A DNA stretch of 64,000 nucleotides from Paenarthrobacter ureafaciens (lineage in GTDB: Bacteria > Actinomycetota > Actinomycetes > Actinomycetales > Micrococcaceae), in assembly GCF_004028095.1 (NCBI RefSeq), contig NZ_SBHM01000007.1, forward strand, positions 2,976,001-3,040,000. Direction: 5' to 3'. Position numbers and translations under genes: made by a program. Below are positions 9,072 to 17,559 of this stretch, piece by piece. Below the pieces are notes generated by a model. That model was not told the DNA's origin. It made no database searches and saw nothing but the letters and a program-made list of their open reading frames with translations. Within the stretch, counting starts at the first letter, position 1, and each line of letters starts with the position of its first letter.

Positions 9072-9109
9072 CGAAAGGCGCGGTCCGAATCGTCGGGCCG
9101 CGCCTTTCG
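9072..9109. terminator. Hairpin terminator between convergent aroF and PASTA kinase
   Basis: A 17-bp stem (one G-U pair) with an ATCG loop, followed on the + strand by TTTCTCC. It lies between the stops of two convergent genes and probably serves both. Confidence 0.85.
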
Positions 9110-9120
9110 TTTCTCCTCGG

Positions 9121-11172
9121 CTAGACCACCGTCAGGGTGACCGTTGACCCTTCGGGGACTTCGTTGTTGACCGGGTTTTGGTCGCGCACCGTCCCGAAGA
9201 AGCCTCCGAGAATCTTGTTGACGTCAACCTTGAAGCCCAGCTTCTTCAGTTCCCGCTCGGCGTCGCCGGCTTGCTTCCCGATGAAGTTAGGCACCTTCAC
9301 CATCTTTGGACCCTTGGAAACCGTCAGCGTCACGGTGTCACCCTTGAACAGGTTTCCATTGGCCGGTGCCTGCGAGACGATTGCGCCCTTCGGCACCGTC
9401 TTGTCGTTGACCGTCTCAGGCGCGATGACAGCCTTCAGCCCGGCATCCTGAATAGCCTTGACAGCCGCGTCCTGCGGCTGGCCACGGACATCGGGGACCG
9501 GGATGGGCTGGGGTCCTTTGGAGACGACCAGCGCCACAGGGGTGCCGTGCCGCACCTCGGTGCCCTTCGCAGGGTCCTGGGAAAGCACGACGCCGGCCGG
9601 TACTTTGTCGTCGTAGGCTTCGGTGACGTTGCCCAGTGCCATTTCCGCAGCGTTCAGGGTAGCTTTGGCCTCGTCCAGCGTCCCTCCCGTCAGGCCCGGC
9701 AACGCGAAGAGCTGGGCCCCCTTGGAGACAAAGAGCGTGATGGGCTGGAATTTCCGGACCTGGGACCCGGGCGGCGGTTCGGTTCCGACCGCCATGCCCG
9801 GCGGGATGTCGTCGTCGAAGACGTCCCGTGGTTCCGACTGGAACCCTGCGGTCCGCAGGAGCTGCTGTGCTTCCGCTACGGTCTTGCTCTTCACTTCGGG
9901 CACGGTGCCTGGTGAACCCGGGCCCATTCCGAAGAACCACCCGGCAGACGCGGCCAGAACGGCGAGGATCACCACCACAACCGTCCAGATGACTCCCCGC
10001 CTGCGAGGGTTGCCCTCGCGCAGCGGACGGACCGGAGTAGCTGCGGCCCGGGCGCGGTCCTTGACCTCTTGCCGTTGCATCCGTTTTAGCTCGCGCTTAC
10101 CTGGCTGCGGGGTACTCGTATCCACCCCGGAGACTATCCCGCCCGGCCGGGGCCGGGGCGGGACGGAAGCAGCCATCACGGTGGTGGGATTGCTCTGTTG
10201 TGCAATGAACTCGGTCGGGGCGGCGGTGGTGCGGATAGACTCCGTGCGCTGATCCATGGCGTCCCCGCGGCCCGGTACGGCGGGCATCGCGCCGGGTGTG
10301 GAGGAGGGCTGGCGGTGGTCGAGCTGTTCGTCGCTCAGCGTGGTTCGAATGTGCCGCAGCTCCGTGAGCAGGGCAGTACCGTCCACCGGCCTGTTCTCGG
10401 CATCCACCGCGGTGCACCATTGCACCAGTTCGTCGAGGTCCTGGGCCAGGCCCGGAGCAAGCTGCGAGGGTTTGCCCACGGACGAGTTGACGTGCTGGTA
10501 GGCCACTTGGATGGGGGAGTCCCCGGCGTAAGGCTGTTGTCCGGTGAGCATTTCGTAGAGCATGATGCCCGCGGAATAAATGTCACTGCGGGCATCGGCG
10601 GCCTGGCCCATCACCAGCTCCGGCGCAAGGTAGGCGACCGTGCCGATCAAAGCCCCTGTACTGGTGGTGGCCGTGACAGCCCGGGACAGCCCAAAGTCGC
10701 CCACTTTGATGCGTCCGTCGTCGGCGATCAGCACGTTCTCCGGCTTCACGTCCCTGTGGATGAGGCCGGAGTTGTGCGCCGCAGCAAGCCCTTCGATGAC
10801 AGGATCCAACAGTGCCAGCGCCAGGCGCGGGGGCAGGGCGCCCTGTTGGTTGAGGACGTCCCTGAGGGTGTGGCCTTGGACGTACTCCATCACCAGATAG
10901 GCAATGTGGCCATCCTCCCCTTGGTCCAGGACACCCACGACGTGCGGGTGCGAGAGGCGCGCGGCCGACTTTGCCTCGCGGCTCAACCGTTCCAGGAACA
11001 CCTGGTCGTTCGCCAGGTGGGGGTGGAGGACCTTGAGGGCGACGTCGCGTTCCAACCGCTGGTCCGTCGCCAAATAGACCGTGGACATTCCGCCGCTGGC
11101 CAGGCGTGAGCGTACCTGGTAGCGCCCGTCCACAGTTGTGCCGATCAGGTGGTCCTGCGTAGCTTCTTGCAC
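9121..11172 (-). CDS. Membrane Ser/Thr protein kinase with four PASTA domains (PknB/Stk1-like)
   Basis: 683 residues. Kinase domain ~17-275: Gly-rich loop LASGGMST, Lys47, catalytic HRDVKPEN (139-146) and DFG (159-161). A Pro/Arg-rich juxtamembrane linker follows, then one transmembrane helix (~393-413) and four extracellular PASTA repeats (~421-485, 486-553, 554-620, 621-683). PASTA kinases bind muropeptides or lipid II and phosphorylate envelope and division proteins. It occupies the place of PknL of M. tuberculosis but, unlike PknL, carries PASTA repeats. A GTG start with TAGGAT 6 nt upstream suggests a leaderless transcript. Likely partners nearby are the Rv2175c-like protein, DivIVA and the Mur enzymes (inference). 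Confidence 0.95.
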   Translation of the reverse strand: MQEATQDHLIGTTVDGRYQVRSRLASGGMSTVYLATDQRLERDVALKVLHPHLANDQVFLERLSREAKSAARLSHPHVVGVLDQGEDGHIAYLVMEYVQGHTLRDVLNQQGALPPRLALALLDPVIEGLAAAHNSGLIHRDVKPENVLIADDGRIKVGDFGLSRAVTATTSTGALIGTVAYLAPELVMGQAADARSDIYSAGIMLYEMLTGQQPYAGDSPIQVAYQHVNSSVGKPSQLAPGLAQDLDELVQWCTAVDAENRPVDGTALLTELRHIRTTLSDEQLDHRQPSSTPGAMPAVPGRGDAMDQRTESIRTTAAPTEFIAQQSNPTTVMAASVPPRPRPGGIVSGVDTSTPQPGKRELKRMQRQEVKDRARAAATPVRPLREGNPRRRGVIWTVVVVILAVLAASAGWFFGMGPGSPGTVPEVKSKTVAEAQQLLRTAGFQSEPRDVFDDDIPPGMAVGTEPPPGSQVRKFQPITLFVSKGAQLFALPGLTGGTLDEAKATLNAAEMALGNVTEAYDDKVPAGVVLSQDPAKGTEVRHGTPVALVVSKGPQPIPVPDVRGQPQDAAVKAIQDAGLKAVIAPETVNDKTVPKGAIVSQAPANGNLFKGDTVTLTVSKGPKMVKVPNFIGKQAGDAERELKKLGFKVDVNKILGGFFGTVRDQNPVNNEVPEGSTVTLTVV

Positions 11173-11178
11173 CCTATG

Positions 11179-11184
11179 ATCCTA
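11179..11184 (-). promoter_or_regulatory. -10 element (TAGGAT) of the PASTA kinase gene
   Basis: On the minus strand TAGGAT is followed by CATAGG and then the GTG start, so transcription should begin at the start codon. It is identical in sequence and spacing to the box before the ROK kinase gene. Confidence 0.5.
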
Positions 11185-11200
11185 ATCGAGGCAAGGAAAA

Positions 11201-11227
11201 GGCCCGAATTCCTGCGGAATCCGGGCC
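11201..11227 (-). terminator. Terminator of the LysM-transglycosylase gene
   Basis: Two 12-nt arms with one mismatch and a 3-nt loop. On the minus strand they are followed by TTTTCCTT. It lies 24 nt past the stop of the gene ending at 11251. Confidence 0.75.
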
Positions 11228-11250
11228 CCGTCCATGATGCATGGCCAGGT

Positions 11251-12600
11251 CTAGCCAAACGTGCGTTGACGCGCCTTGATCGACTCGACGTAGCGTTTGG
11301 TGTCGTCGTACATGCCGTACTTGCTGACGGAGTACTGGCCCTGGTAGTAGCCTGCGATCGCAGTGTCCAGGTCCTTGCTGGTGGCGATGAGTGCACGGAT
11401 GATGGCCACACCGGCCGTGGCATTGTCGTACGGATCCAGGAGGTTGAGCTTCCGGCCCACCAGGTCGGAAGCCCACTGTCCGGACGACGGAATCACCTGC
11501 ATGGTGCCGATGGCATTGGCAGGGGAGACGGCGCGCTGGTCGAAGCCGGACTCCTGCTCAGCGAATGCCAGGGCCAGGGACGGGCTGACGCCCATGCGGC
11601 GGGCGGTATCGGCAACGATGGTCTTCATCTCGGCCCTGCTGGGAACCGGCGATGCATTCAACAGCGCCTTGTTTTCGTTCGCGGAGCTGACCACGGCCGG
11701 CGGGTAGGTGAAGCCAAGGAAGGTGCTTGGGACCAGGGGCTTGGTGTCCCCGGCCGGCTGCAAGGCACCGCTGCCCGGAACCGTCAGCTTCTGCCCGGGG
11801 TAGATCACGGTGGTGGCCGTGACGTTGTTCGCGCTCATGAGCGCGGACAGGGAGACTCCCAGGCGTGAGGCAATGGCACTCAGGGTGTCGCCTGCCTTGA
11901 TCGTGTAGCTGCCGGTGTTGGCGAGGGCCGGCGACGGCGCAGCCGGCGTGGCGGGTGCCGGGGCCGACGGCGCCGGGGCGGTACCGCCCCCGCTGACCTT
12001 GATCTTTTGGCCGGGGTAGATGATGGAGCTTCCGCTCAGGTTGTTCCAGCTGAAGATGCTGGACAGGGGGACGCCGTGCTTGGCCGCGATGGCGCTGAGG
12101 GTGTCACCGGGAACCACGGTGTAGGTCGCGGCGGCGTTTGTTGCCGGTGCCGGGGCGGCCGGGGCAGGTGCCGGTTGCGCCGGCTTGGGGGCGCTGCCGG
12201 TGAGCTTGATGGTCTGCCCGGGGTAAATGATCGTGGTGGCGGTGAGGTTGTTCAGCCGCAGGAGATCGTTCGTATCCAGGTTGAACCGGTACGCGATGGC
12301 ACTGATGGTGTCGCCTCTGACGATCTTGTAGGTGTCCGGCGTCGAAGGGGCCATCGGTCGCAGCGCCGAAGGCAGCGTGGAGGCGACGGACTGCGCCGGA
12401 ATGACAGCGGCCTTTTGTGCCGCTTGGGCCTGCATGGCCGCAGCGAGGGTAGCGGGGATCTTGCGCTGTAGCGGAGCCGGCGCTGCGGTGGCCGGCTGGG
12501 CCACGGCGAGCGAGGACAGGACCACGGCAGGAAGCGCAGCCGTGGTAGCCGCGATTACCGGCATGCTCATGGTTCGTTTCGTCGGGCGGGGCGTGGTCAT
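11251..12600 (-). CDS. Secreted LysM-repeat lytic transglycosylase
   Basis: 449 residues. An Ala-rich signal peptide covers ~1-40. Three LysM peptidoglycan-binding domains (~90-133, 160-203 and 231-274), each with GDT and IYPGQ, are separated by Ala/Pro linkers. A C-terminal SLT transglycosylase domain (~325-445) has the catalytic Glu in AFAEQES (residue 350) and the AIGTMQVIPSSG motif. It is predicted to bind and cleave glycan strands in the wall during growth. AGGAC lies about 8 nt before the ATG. Upstream is a 9-bp repeat array that may be its operator; a terminator follows. It is convergent with nothing and is read toward the kinase gene. Confidence 0.93.
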   Translation of the reverse strand: MTTPRPTKRTMSMPVIAATTAALPAVVLSSLAVAQPATAAPAPLQRKIPATLAAAMQAQAAQKAAVIPAQSVASTLPSALRPMAPSTPDTYKIVRGDTISAIAYRFNLDTNDLLRLNNLTATTIIYPGQTIKLTGSAPKPAQPAPAPAAPAPATNAAATYTVVPGDTLSAIAAKHGVPLSSIFSWNNLSGSSIIYPGQKIKVSGGGTAPAPSAPAPATPAAPSPALANTGSYTIKAGDTLSAIASRLGVSLSALMSANNVTATTVIYPGQKLTVPGSGALQPAGDTKPLVPSTFLGFTYPPAVVSSANENKALLNASPVPSRAEMKTIVADTARRMGVSPSLALAFAEQESGFDQRAVSPANAIGTMQVIPSSGQWASDLVGRKLNLLDPYDNATAGVAIIRALIATSKDLDTAIAGYYQGQYSVSKYGMYDDTKRYVESIKARQRTFG

Positions 12601-12628
12601 GGATGGTGTCCTCGTCTAGGCAGCGGAG

Positions 12629-12709
12629 ATGGTCAGTGTGACCGCTGTTACCAGTGTTGCCAATGTTACTAATGTTGTACGTGATACGAATGTGATCAGT
12701 GTGAATCTC
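12629..12709. promoter_or_regulatory. Array of nine 9-bp direct repeats upstream of the LysM-transglycosylase gene
   Basis: Nine consecutive 9-mers in exact phase fill 12629-12709. The best units read GTTACCAGT and GTTACTAAT, and five begin GTT or GTG followed by AC or CC. On the gene's coding strand the units end in GTAAC or GTCAC. The array sits 29-109 nt upstream of the ATG. Direct repeats of GTNAC type are what the essential actinobacterial response regulator MtrA binds, and MtrA controls wall hydrolases in other genera; assignment to MtrA is inference. An inverted repeat GTGTGA-N5-TCACAC (12699-12715) overlaps the distal end. Confidence 0.6.
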
Positions 12710-12857
12710 TCACACTTATTCCCGTGGCACAAGAAATCCGCTGGATTCCGGAAAACAAAAAGTGAAATGCCCTCCCGCGATCCGGCCGCATGCTTTTCCT
12801 GCGGGGCCTTTTACTGTCGGCTAGGCGAGCGGCGGGTTGGCGTGGCAACCTTGTTCC

Positions 12858-13211
12858 GTGAGTAATGTAGAAAGCCTTGTTTCCGACTGGTTGCCTTTGC
12901 CTGATGTTGCCGAACTGCTCGATGTCAGCATCACCAAAGTGCACGGACTGCTTGATGAGCGCGCACTGGTGGCCATCAAACGCGGTGAACGGAAAATTCG
13001 TTCCATCCCTGCTTTGTTCATCCAGGACGGGCATGTAGTTGACAGCCTCAAAGGCACTGTGGCCGTCCTGGGGGACGCCGGCTACAACGACGAAGAACTG
13101 ATTATCTGGCTGTTCACCCCGGACGAATCCCTGGGTGGCCGTCCCATCGACGCGCTGCGGGAAGGCCGGAAGACCGAAATCCGGCGGCGTGCACAGTCCC
13201 TGGCGTGGTAG
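12858..13211 (+). CDS. Rv2175c-like DNA-binding protein
   Basis: 117 residues. The N-terminal half has a helix-turn-helix-like segment (LPDVAELLDVSITKVHGLL), and the C-terminal half is the conserved Rv2175c domain ending in RRRAQSLAW. In M. tuberculosis Rv2175c lies beside pknL, binds DNA and is phosphorylated by PknL; the PASTA kinase here is two genes away. I chose the GTG at 12858 because the protein then opens with the conserved domain; an upstream codon at 12837 adds seven residues. Regulatory targets are unknown. Confidence 0.85.
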   Translation: MSNVESLVSDWLPLPDVAELLDVSITKVHGLLDERALVAIKRGERKIRSIPALFIQDGHVVDSLKGTVAVLGDAGYNDEELIIWLFTPDESLGGRPIDALREGRKTEIRRRAQSLAW

Positions 13212-13232
13212 CTGGCCCGTTCAAGGCCACAA

Positions 13233-13279
13233 CTGAAGATGCCCGACGGCGGCAAGCAGCCGCCGTCGTGCATCTTCAG
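13233..13279. terminator. Bidirectional hairpin terminator
   Basis: A 21-bp stem with one C-T mismatch and an AAGCA loop, between the convergent Rv2175c-like gene and the polyprenyl synthase gene. U tracts on both sides are poor, so its strength comes from the stem. Confidence 0.75.
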
Positions 13280-13304
13280 TAAATCGAAACCCGGGAAAGC
13301 TTCT

Positions 13305-14399
13305 TTAAGCAGCTCGGCTGACCGCGGCTTCCGCCAGGCGGCGGAGCGCCGTCAAGGGCAACTCTGCCAAGGGGAGTTGTTCCAGCGCCGCGAAAGCTGT
13401 GTTGCTAAGTTCCGCAATGAGGGACTCCGTGGCTTCCAGTGCACCGCATTCGACAACAATGTGACGGATCCGGTCAACTTCAGCCTGGTTCAGGTCGGGT
13501 TTTCCAAGCATTTGGTCTACGTAGGCGGCGTCATCCGCCGAAGCCATGTTGATGGCGAAACCAACCAATACAGTGCGCTTGCCCTCGCGGAGGTCATCCC
13601 CGGCTGGCTTTCCGGTGGTCTCCGGATCCCCAAAGACCCCCAGAACGTCGTCACGCATTTGGAAGGCCTCACCCAAGGGCAGCGAGAAGTCCGAGTAGCC
13701 CGCGAGCAGTTCCTTTGAGGCTCCCGCCAAGGCCCCGCCCAGCGCGAGTGGATGCTCAGTGGAGTATTTTGCCGATTTGTACCTGATGATCGCCTTGGCG
13801 CGCTCTACCGAGCCGGACCGGTCCCGGACGGGTCCGGCCACTTCTTCGAGGATGTCCAGGTATTGGCCTGCCATGACCTCGGCGCGCATCAGGTTGAAGA
13901 TGCGGCGGGCTTCGGTGCCTGCGGCGGCCCGAAGTCCCACGCGCGTGAAGGCCTCTTCACTGAAGGACAGGCAAAGATCGCCGGTGAGTATTGCTGCCGC
14001 ATGACCGAAGCGTTCAGCGTCCAGGGCCCAGCCGTTGTCCGAATGCAGTTGACTGAAGCGCTTGTGGACGCTGGGGCCGCCCCGCCGGGTGTCGGAGCGG
14101 TCAATAATGTCGTCGTGGATCAACGCGGCGGCCTGGAACAGTTCAAGGGCACAGCCGGCTGTGAGGATTTCGTCATCCCCGGCTGCGCCGCCGGCCCCCC
14201 GCCAGCCCCAATAACACATCAGGGCGCGCATCCGCTTGCCTCCGGACACGAGGTTGGAGATCGAGTCCAGCAGCGGGGCAACGTCCGGTGAAATGGGGGC
14301 CATAAGGTCCTGTTGGGCGGACAAGAAGGAAGTCAGTTCTCCCGAAACGCCTGCGATGAATGCTGACTGCTCTTCGGCTAGTTGTTCCACGGGACTCAC
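13305..14399 (-). CDS. Polyprenyl diphosphate synthase (GGPP-type, IdsA-like)
   Basis: Condenses isopentenyl diphosphate units onto an allylic diphosphate. 364 residues. The first Asp-rich motif is HDDIIDRSDTRRG; the second is RDDVLGVFGD. The residue five positions before the first DD is Ala, and a small residue there allows products of at least C20 (rule for the family), consistent with GGPP for menaquinone or C50 carotenoid precursors. M. tuberculosis idsA2 lies in the same cluster. The GTG start overlaps the upstream lipoprotein stop by 4 nt (GTGA), so the two are coupled. Confidence 0.9.
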   Translation of the reverse strand: MSPVEQLAEEQSAFIAGVSGELTSFLSAQQDLMAPISPDVAPLLDSISNLVSGGKRMRALMCYWGWRGAGGAAGDDEILTAGCALELFQAAALIHDDIIDRSDTRRGGPSVHKRFSQLHSDNGWALDAERFGHAAAILTGDLCLSFSEEAFTRVGLRAAAGTEARRIFNLMRAEVMAGQYLDILEEVAGPVRDRSGSVERAKAIIRYKSAKYSTEHPLALGGALAGASKELLAGYSDFSLPLGEAFQMRDDVLGVFGDPETTGKPAGDDLREGKRTVLVGFAINMASADDAAYVDQMLGKPDLNQAEVDRIRHIVVECGALEATESLIAELSNTAFAALEQLPLAELPLTALRRLAEAAVSRAA

Positions 14400-14962
14400 T
14401 TAACGGAACCGGCCGCCACGTTGGCGCCAATAGTGAAGGTGGAAACGCCTTCCTTCTGCCGCACGGACAGGTTCACGGTTTCACCATCGCCCCTGATGAA
14501 GTCGATCGACGTGACGTTGCCCACCGCTTCAGGACCAGGAACCACCTTGAAGCCCTGGGCCTCCAAGGATGCCTTGTAGAACTCCACCACTCCCTCCGGC
14601 GGAGCCTTCACGGTGCCCACCAGTGCCACCGTGGCGGGGGAGGCTGCTTTATCGAAGCTGCTGGACCGGACCGAGGTCTTGGGCATGACGGGGATCAACT
14701 GCTGGGGGAAACCCTCAACCAGCGCTCCGACCGTAGCGGTTGCGCTCGGCGCCGGTGCCGGGGCCGTGCTGCTTCCGGAGGGCGTTGCAGTTGCAGAGGC
14801 ACTGCCCGCAGAAGGTGACGCCGAAACGGGAGCGCTGGATGATGCTCCGGAGGAGGGGGCGGCAGAACCGCCGGATGGCTGGGTGCAAGCCGAGGCCGTT
14901 ATGGCAACGCCAACGGCGAGCAGGGCGAGCCCTCGCGTTCGGGGAGTTCCAGAGAGCTTCAC
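14396..14962 (-). CDS. Putative lipoprotein coupled to polyprenyl synthase
   Basis: 188 residues. A signal peptide with lipobox ITASAC places the lipidated Cys at ~26. Then comes a Ser/Ala/Pro-rich spacer of ~50 residues, typical of a wall-spanning linker, and a compact C-terminal domain of ~100 residues (PPEGVVEFYKASLEAQGF...) that I do not recognise. It should be processed by LspA (gene at 37301). Its stop overlaps the GTG start of the polyprenyl synthase by 4 nt, an unusual pairing. Function is unknown. Confidence 0.82.
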   Translation of the reverse strand: MKLSGTPRTRGLALLAVGVAITASACTQPSGGSAAPSSGASSSAPVSASPSAGSASATATPSGSSTAPAPAPSATATVGALVEGFPQQLIPVMPKTSVRSSSFDKAASPATVALVGTVKAPPEGVVEFYKASLEAQGFKVVPGPEAVGNVTSIDFIRGDGETVNLSVRQKEGVSTFTIGANVAAGSVK

Positions 14963-15046
14963 GGGGATGTCCTTCCTTGGGGTGACACCGGGGCTTGGCG
15001 TGGGCTGACGCCGGGCTGAGCCTCCAGTTTAGTCAGTGGCCGGGCA

Positions 15047-15052
15047 TAGTAT
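15047..15052 (+). promoter_or_regulatory. -10 element (TAGTAT) of dinB
   Basis: TAGTAT lies 7 nt before the GTG at 15060. This favours that upstream start as a leaderless one over the ATG at 15138. Confidence 0.4.
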
Positions 15053-15059
15053 TGCCGTT

Positions 15060-16322
15060 GTGAGGCACGATGTACCGGGACCCGGCCCTGGAGATAGCCG
15101 GAAGTCCCACCGCACCCCGGAAGAATTGCTGCAGCAGATGCGTCGGACAAGCATTCTGCACGTGGACATGGATGCCTTCTTCGTGTCCGTCGAATTGCGC
15201 AGCAGGCCTGACCTGCGGGGCAAACCCGTGATCGTCGGCTTCCCGGCTGAGCGATCGGTGGTGCTCTCAGCGTCCTACGAAGCTAGGGCGACCGGCGTCA
15301 AGTCCGCAATGCCCATGGCCATCGCCATGCGGATGTGTCCGGCCGCCATCATCATCGAACCGAGGCACAAGCTCTACTACCAGGTCTCCGGGCAGATCAT
15401 GAATATCTTCTCGTCCATCACGGACCTCGTGGAGCCACTGAGCGTGGATGAGGCGTTCCTTGATGTCAAGGGAGCCATCCGACGCCTGGGATCCCCCTTG
15501 GACATCGGGCACATGATCCGGGCCCGGGTTCAGTCCGAGCTTGGCATCACGGCCTCAGTGGGCATCGCCGGCACCAAGTTAGTGGCCAAAATAGCTTCCA
15601 CGCGGTGTAAGCCGGACGGCATCCTGCAGATCGATGCGGAAGATACCCTGTCCTACCTTCACAGCCTTCCGGTGAATGCCTTGTGGGGCGTGGGTGGCCG
15701 AACAGGCGAAGTCCTTGCCCGCCTCGGTATCAGGACCGTTGCCGACGCTGCAGCAACTCCCGTGGCGTCCTTGAAGAAGGTCCTCGGAGCCGCCGGCGAG
15801 CACGTGCACAGGCTCTCCCTGGGAATCGATCCCCGTCCCGTGACGCCCACCCGCTTGGAAAAGAGCATCGGAGCGGAGGAGACGTTCAGCACGGACACCA
15901 CTGATCCCGCACTGCTCAACCGTGAGTTGCTGAGGCTTTCCCATCGCACCGCCACCCGGCTCCGCAGCTCGGACATGCTGGCCCGTACCATCGCCTTGAA
16001 GCTGCGGTATGCGGACTTCTCCACCGTTACCAGAAGCCGGACCCTGCACACGCCGGTTGACAGTGCCCAGTTGATCTATGAGGTGGCAGTTGGTTTGCTT
16101 GAGTCGCTGGGGCCGAGGGCCCAGAGCGTGCGCTTGGTGGGCGTCAGGGCAGAACAGTTGGAACCGGCCGCACGGACGTCCATGCAATTGAGCCTGGATG
16201 GCAGGGACGACAACTGGCGGGCTGCCGAGCAGGCCCTTGACCGGGTAGCTGAGCGTTTTGGTTCAAAGACACTCCTGCCGGCCGCTCTCCTGGAACGGGC
16301 GAGGCAGGCGGAAGACCAATGA
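15060..16322 (+). CDS. dinB: DNA polymerase IV (Y-family, DinB)
   Basis: Translesion DNA polymerase. About 420 residues with the GTG at 15060, or 394 from the ATG at 15138, where the family's usual N-terminus (MRRTSILHVDMDAFFVSVE) begins. Catalytic residues are in HVDMDAFF and SVDEAFLD (palm domain). ASVGIAGTKLVAKIAS, the thumb helix-hairpin-helix (WGVGGRTGEVLARLG) and the little finger follow in order. A -10 box fits a leaderless start at 15060. No clear LexA box was found. Confidence 0.92.
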   Translation: MRHDVPGPGPGDSRKSHRTPEELLQQMRRTSILHVDMDAFFVSVELRSRPDLRGKPVIVGFPAERSVVLSASYEARATGVKSAMPMAIAMRMCPAAIIIEPRHKLYYQVSGQIMNIFSSITDLVEPLSVDEAFLDVKGAIRRLGSPLDIGHMIRARVQSELGITASVGIAGTKLVAKIASTRCKPDGILQIDAEDTLSYLHSLPVNALWGVGGRTGEVLARLGIRTVADAAATPVASLKKVLGAAGEHVHRLSLGIDPRPVTPTRLEKSIGAEETFSTDTTDPALLNRELLRLSHRTATRLRSSDMLARTIALKLRYADFSTVTRSRTLHTPVDSAQLIYEVAVGLLESLGPRAQSVRLVGVRAEQLEPAARTSMQLSLDGRDDNWRAAEQALDRVAERFGSKTLLPAALLERARQAEDQ

Positions 16323-16576
16323 CTCCGACCCCCGGCATTGCCCGAAATGCCCCCGTCAGGTGTGCTCAGGCCGTCTTTCAGAACAGCGCTGGACAAACTA
16401 TCCTAAGGAGTACAAATATCCAGATCGTCTGGACTGCTGATCGGAAAGTTCGGGTCCCGGGAAATCCGCCAGGGCGGCGGGGGTAACGGGGAACGAATTT
16501 TCAGGCTTGTTCGTTCTGAATCACAGACGCACAAGCCACGGTTTTTCCAGACGCCGGCTGACTTAAGGAGGTCGCG

Positions 16577-16945
16577 ATGCCCCTGTCGGAGCACGAACAG
16601 AAGTTGCTCGAACAACTTGAGAAGCAGCTTCATGAGGACGATCCAAAGTTTGCCAACACCATGGGTTCGGATCCCATCCGCAGCTGGTCCACCAGGCACG
16701 TCATCATAGGTGTGCTGGGCGCCATTGCAGGCATCCTTTTGTTGCTCGTTGGAGTGTCACTCCAGCAAATCTTTGTGGGAGTTCTGGGTTTCATTGTCAT
16801 GGGGGCCGGCGTGTACTTCGCCACACTCCGCGGTACGGCATTCGCCAAGGGGCGGAAGGGCAAGCCGGGCAAGGCCAAGTCGAAGAGTTCCTTCATGAGC
16901 AGCCTCGAAGAGCGCTGGGACGAACGCCGCGGGGACGACTCCTGA
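16577..16945 (+). CDS. DUF3040 membrane protein
   Basis: 122 residues. It begins MPLSEHEQKLLEQLEKQL, the conserved opening of DUF3040, an actinobacterial family of unknown function. Two transmembrane helices lie at ~43-63 and ~67-85, followed by a Lys-rich tail. GGAGG lies about 9 nt before the ATG. It lies upstream of the dcw cluster, as is common in Actinobacteria. The 254 bp before it hold no gene I can support. Confidence 0.87.
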   Translation: MPLSEHEQKLLEQLEKQLHEDDPKFANTMGSDPIRSWSTRHVIIGVLGAIAGILLLLVGVSLQQIFVGVLGFIVMGAGVYFATLRGTAFAKGRKGKPGKAKSKSSFMSSLEERWDERRGDDS

Positions 16946-17559
16946 CCGTTCGCCTTTTGCCGACGCGCTGATGGATGCTGCCTGACAGCCTCCTCCAAGC
17001 CGACTTGCTTCCGGGCGACTTGTTCAGTCTGCGTGGCCAGCCAGCATTTTCAATGAGCTTGTTCAGTCAGCCCCTATTCTTGAGTCAGCGACCTGCCGGT
17101 CCTTGATTCTTTTCTTTGAGTCCTCGATTGATGCGGGGCGCCCTGGAGTTGTGGAGCGCCCAACATCCTGGAATCACAGCTTTGTTGAATCCGAGCATTC
17201 CCGAAGCCGATCATTGCCGGGCCCGTTGCGGGTCCTTTTTCTGTTTAACGGACCGCTCTGTTTAGCGGACCGCCCCGTATAAACGCCCGCTCTGTTGAAT
17301 GGCCCGCTCTGCGGTCCAGGCCCGCAGCCCGGTCCTGTGGCCCGCGGCGCCCTCCACTTCCATCCTCGGGGACGTTCTTACCCCACTTGTCCCCACTGCG
17401 GCCCCGGCCAGGGCGGCATGCGCTTGGTTCTGCGCTGCTCCCGCCCCGGACAACGCGCCCGGGGCGGGACTGAGCCTCCACCTCGCCCCATCGCCGGGAA
17501 TTCCGCGTCACGGCGCCGCTCTGGAAACCCAAAGTGGTGGAGAAACGCGTCCATCTACG
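16946..17559. other. 614-bp gene-poor region upstream of the mraZ promoter
   Basis: No supported gene on either strand; the minus-strand frame across it is low-complexity and lacks homology that I recognise. It contains two copies of CTTGTTCAGTC (17019-17029 and 17058-17068), a 17-bp tandem repeat (listed separately) and, near its end, an extra GTGGTGG element at 17534. The sequence up to ~17240 has more A/T than its surroundings. Confidence 0.7.
17239..17306. repeat. 17-bp tandem repeat, 4 copies
   Basis: Units 17239-17255, 17256-17272, 17273-17289 and 17290-17306 fit CTCTGTTTAACGGACCG. The second copy is nearly perfect and the third diverges most. A fifth partial copy starts at 17307 with CTCTG. 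The copies are in exact phase. Confidence 0.8.

Noticed and set aside
12629..12709. Possible CRISPR-like array
   Set aside because: Units of 9 bp follow each other without spacers, and no cas genes are nearby.
12601..12857. Possible c-di-AMP (ydaO) riboswitch before the wall hydrolase gene
   Set aside because: Such riboswitches control wall hydrolases in other Actinobacteria, but the leader before this ATG consists of the 9-bp array and shows none of the long paired elements.
12629..12865. 78-codon + strand frame through the 9-bp array, encoding Val/Thr/Asn repeats
   Set aside because: The peptide pattern only reflects a 9-bp period divisible by 3; no start signal, and it runs into the Rv2175c-like gene in another frame.
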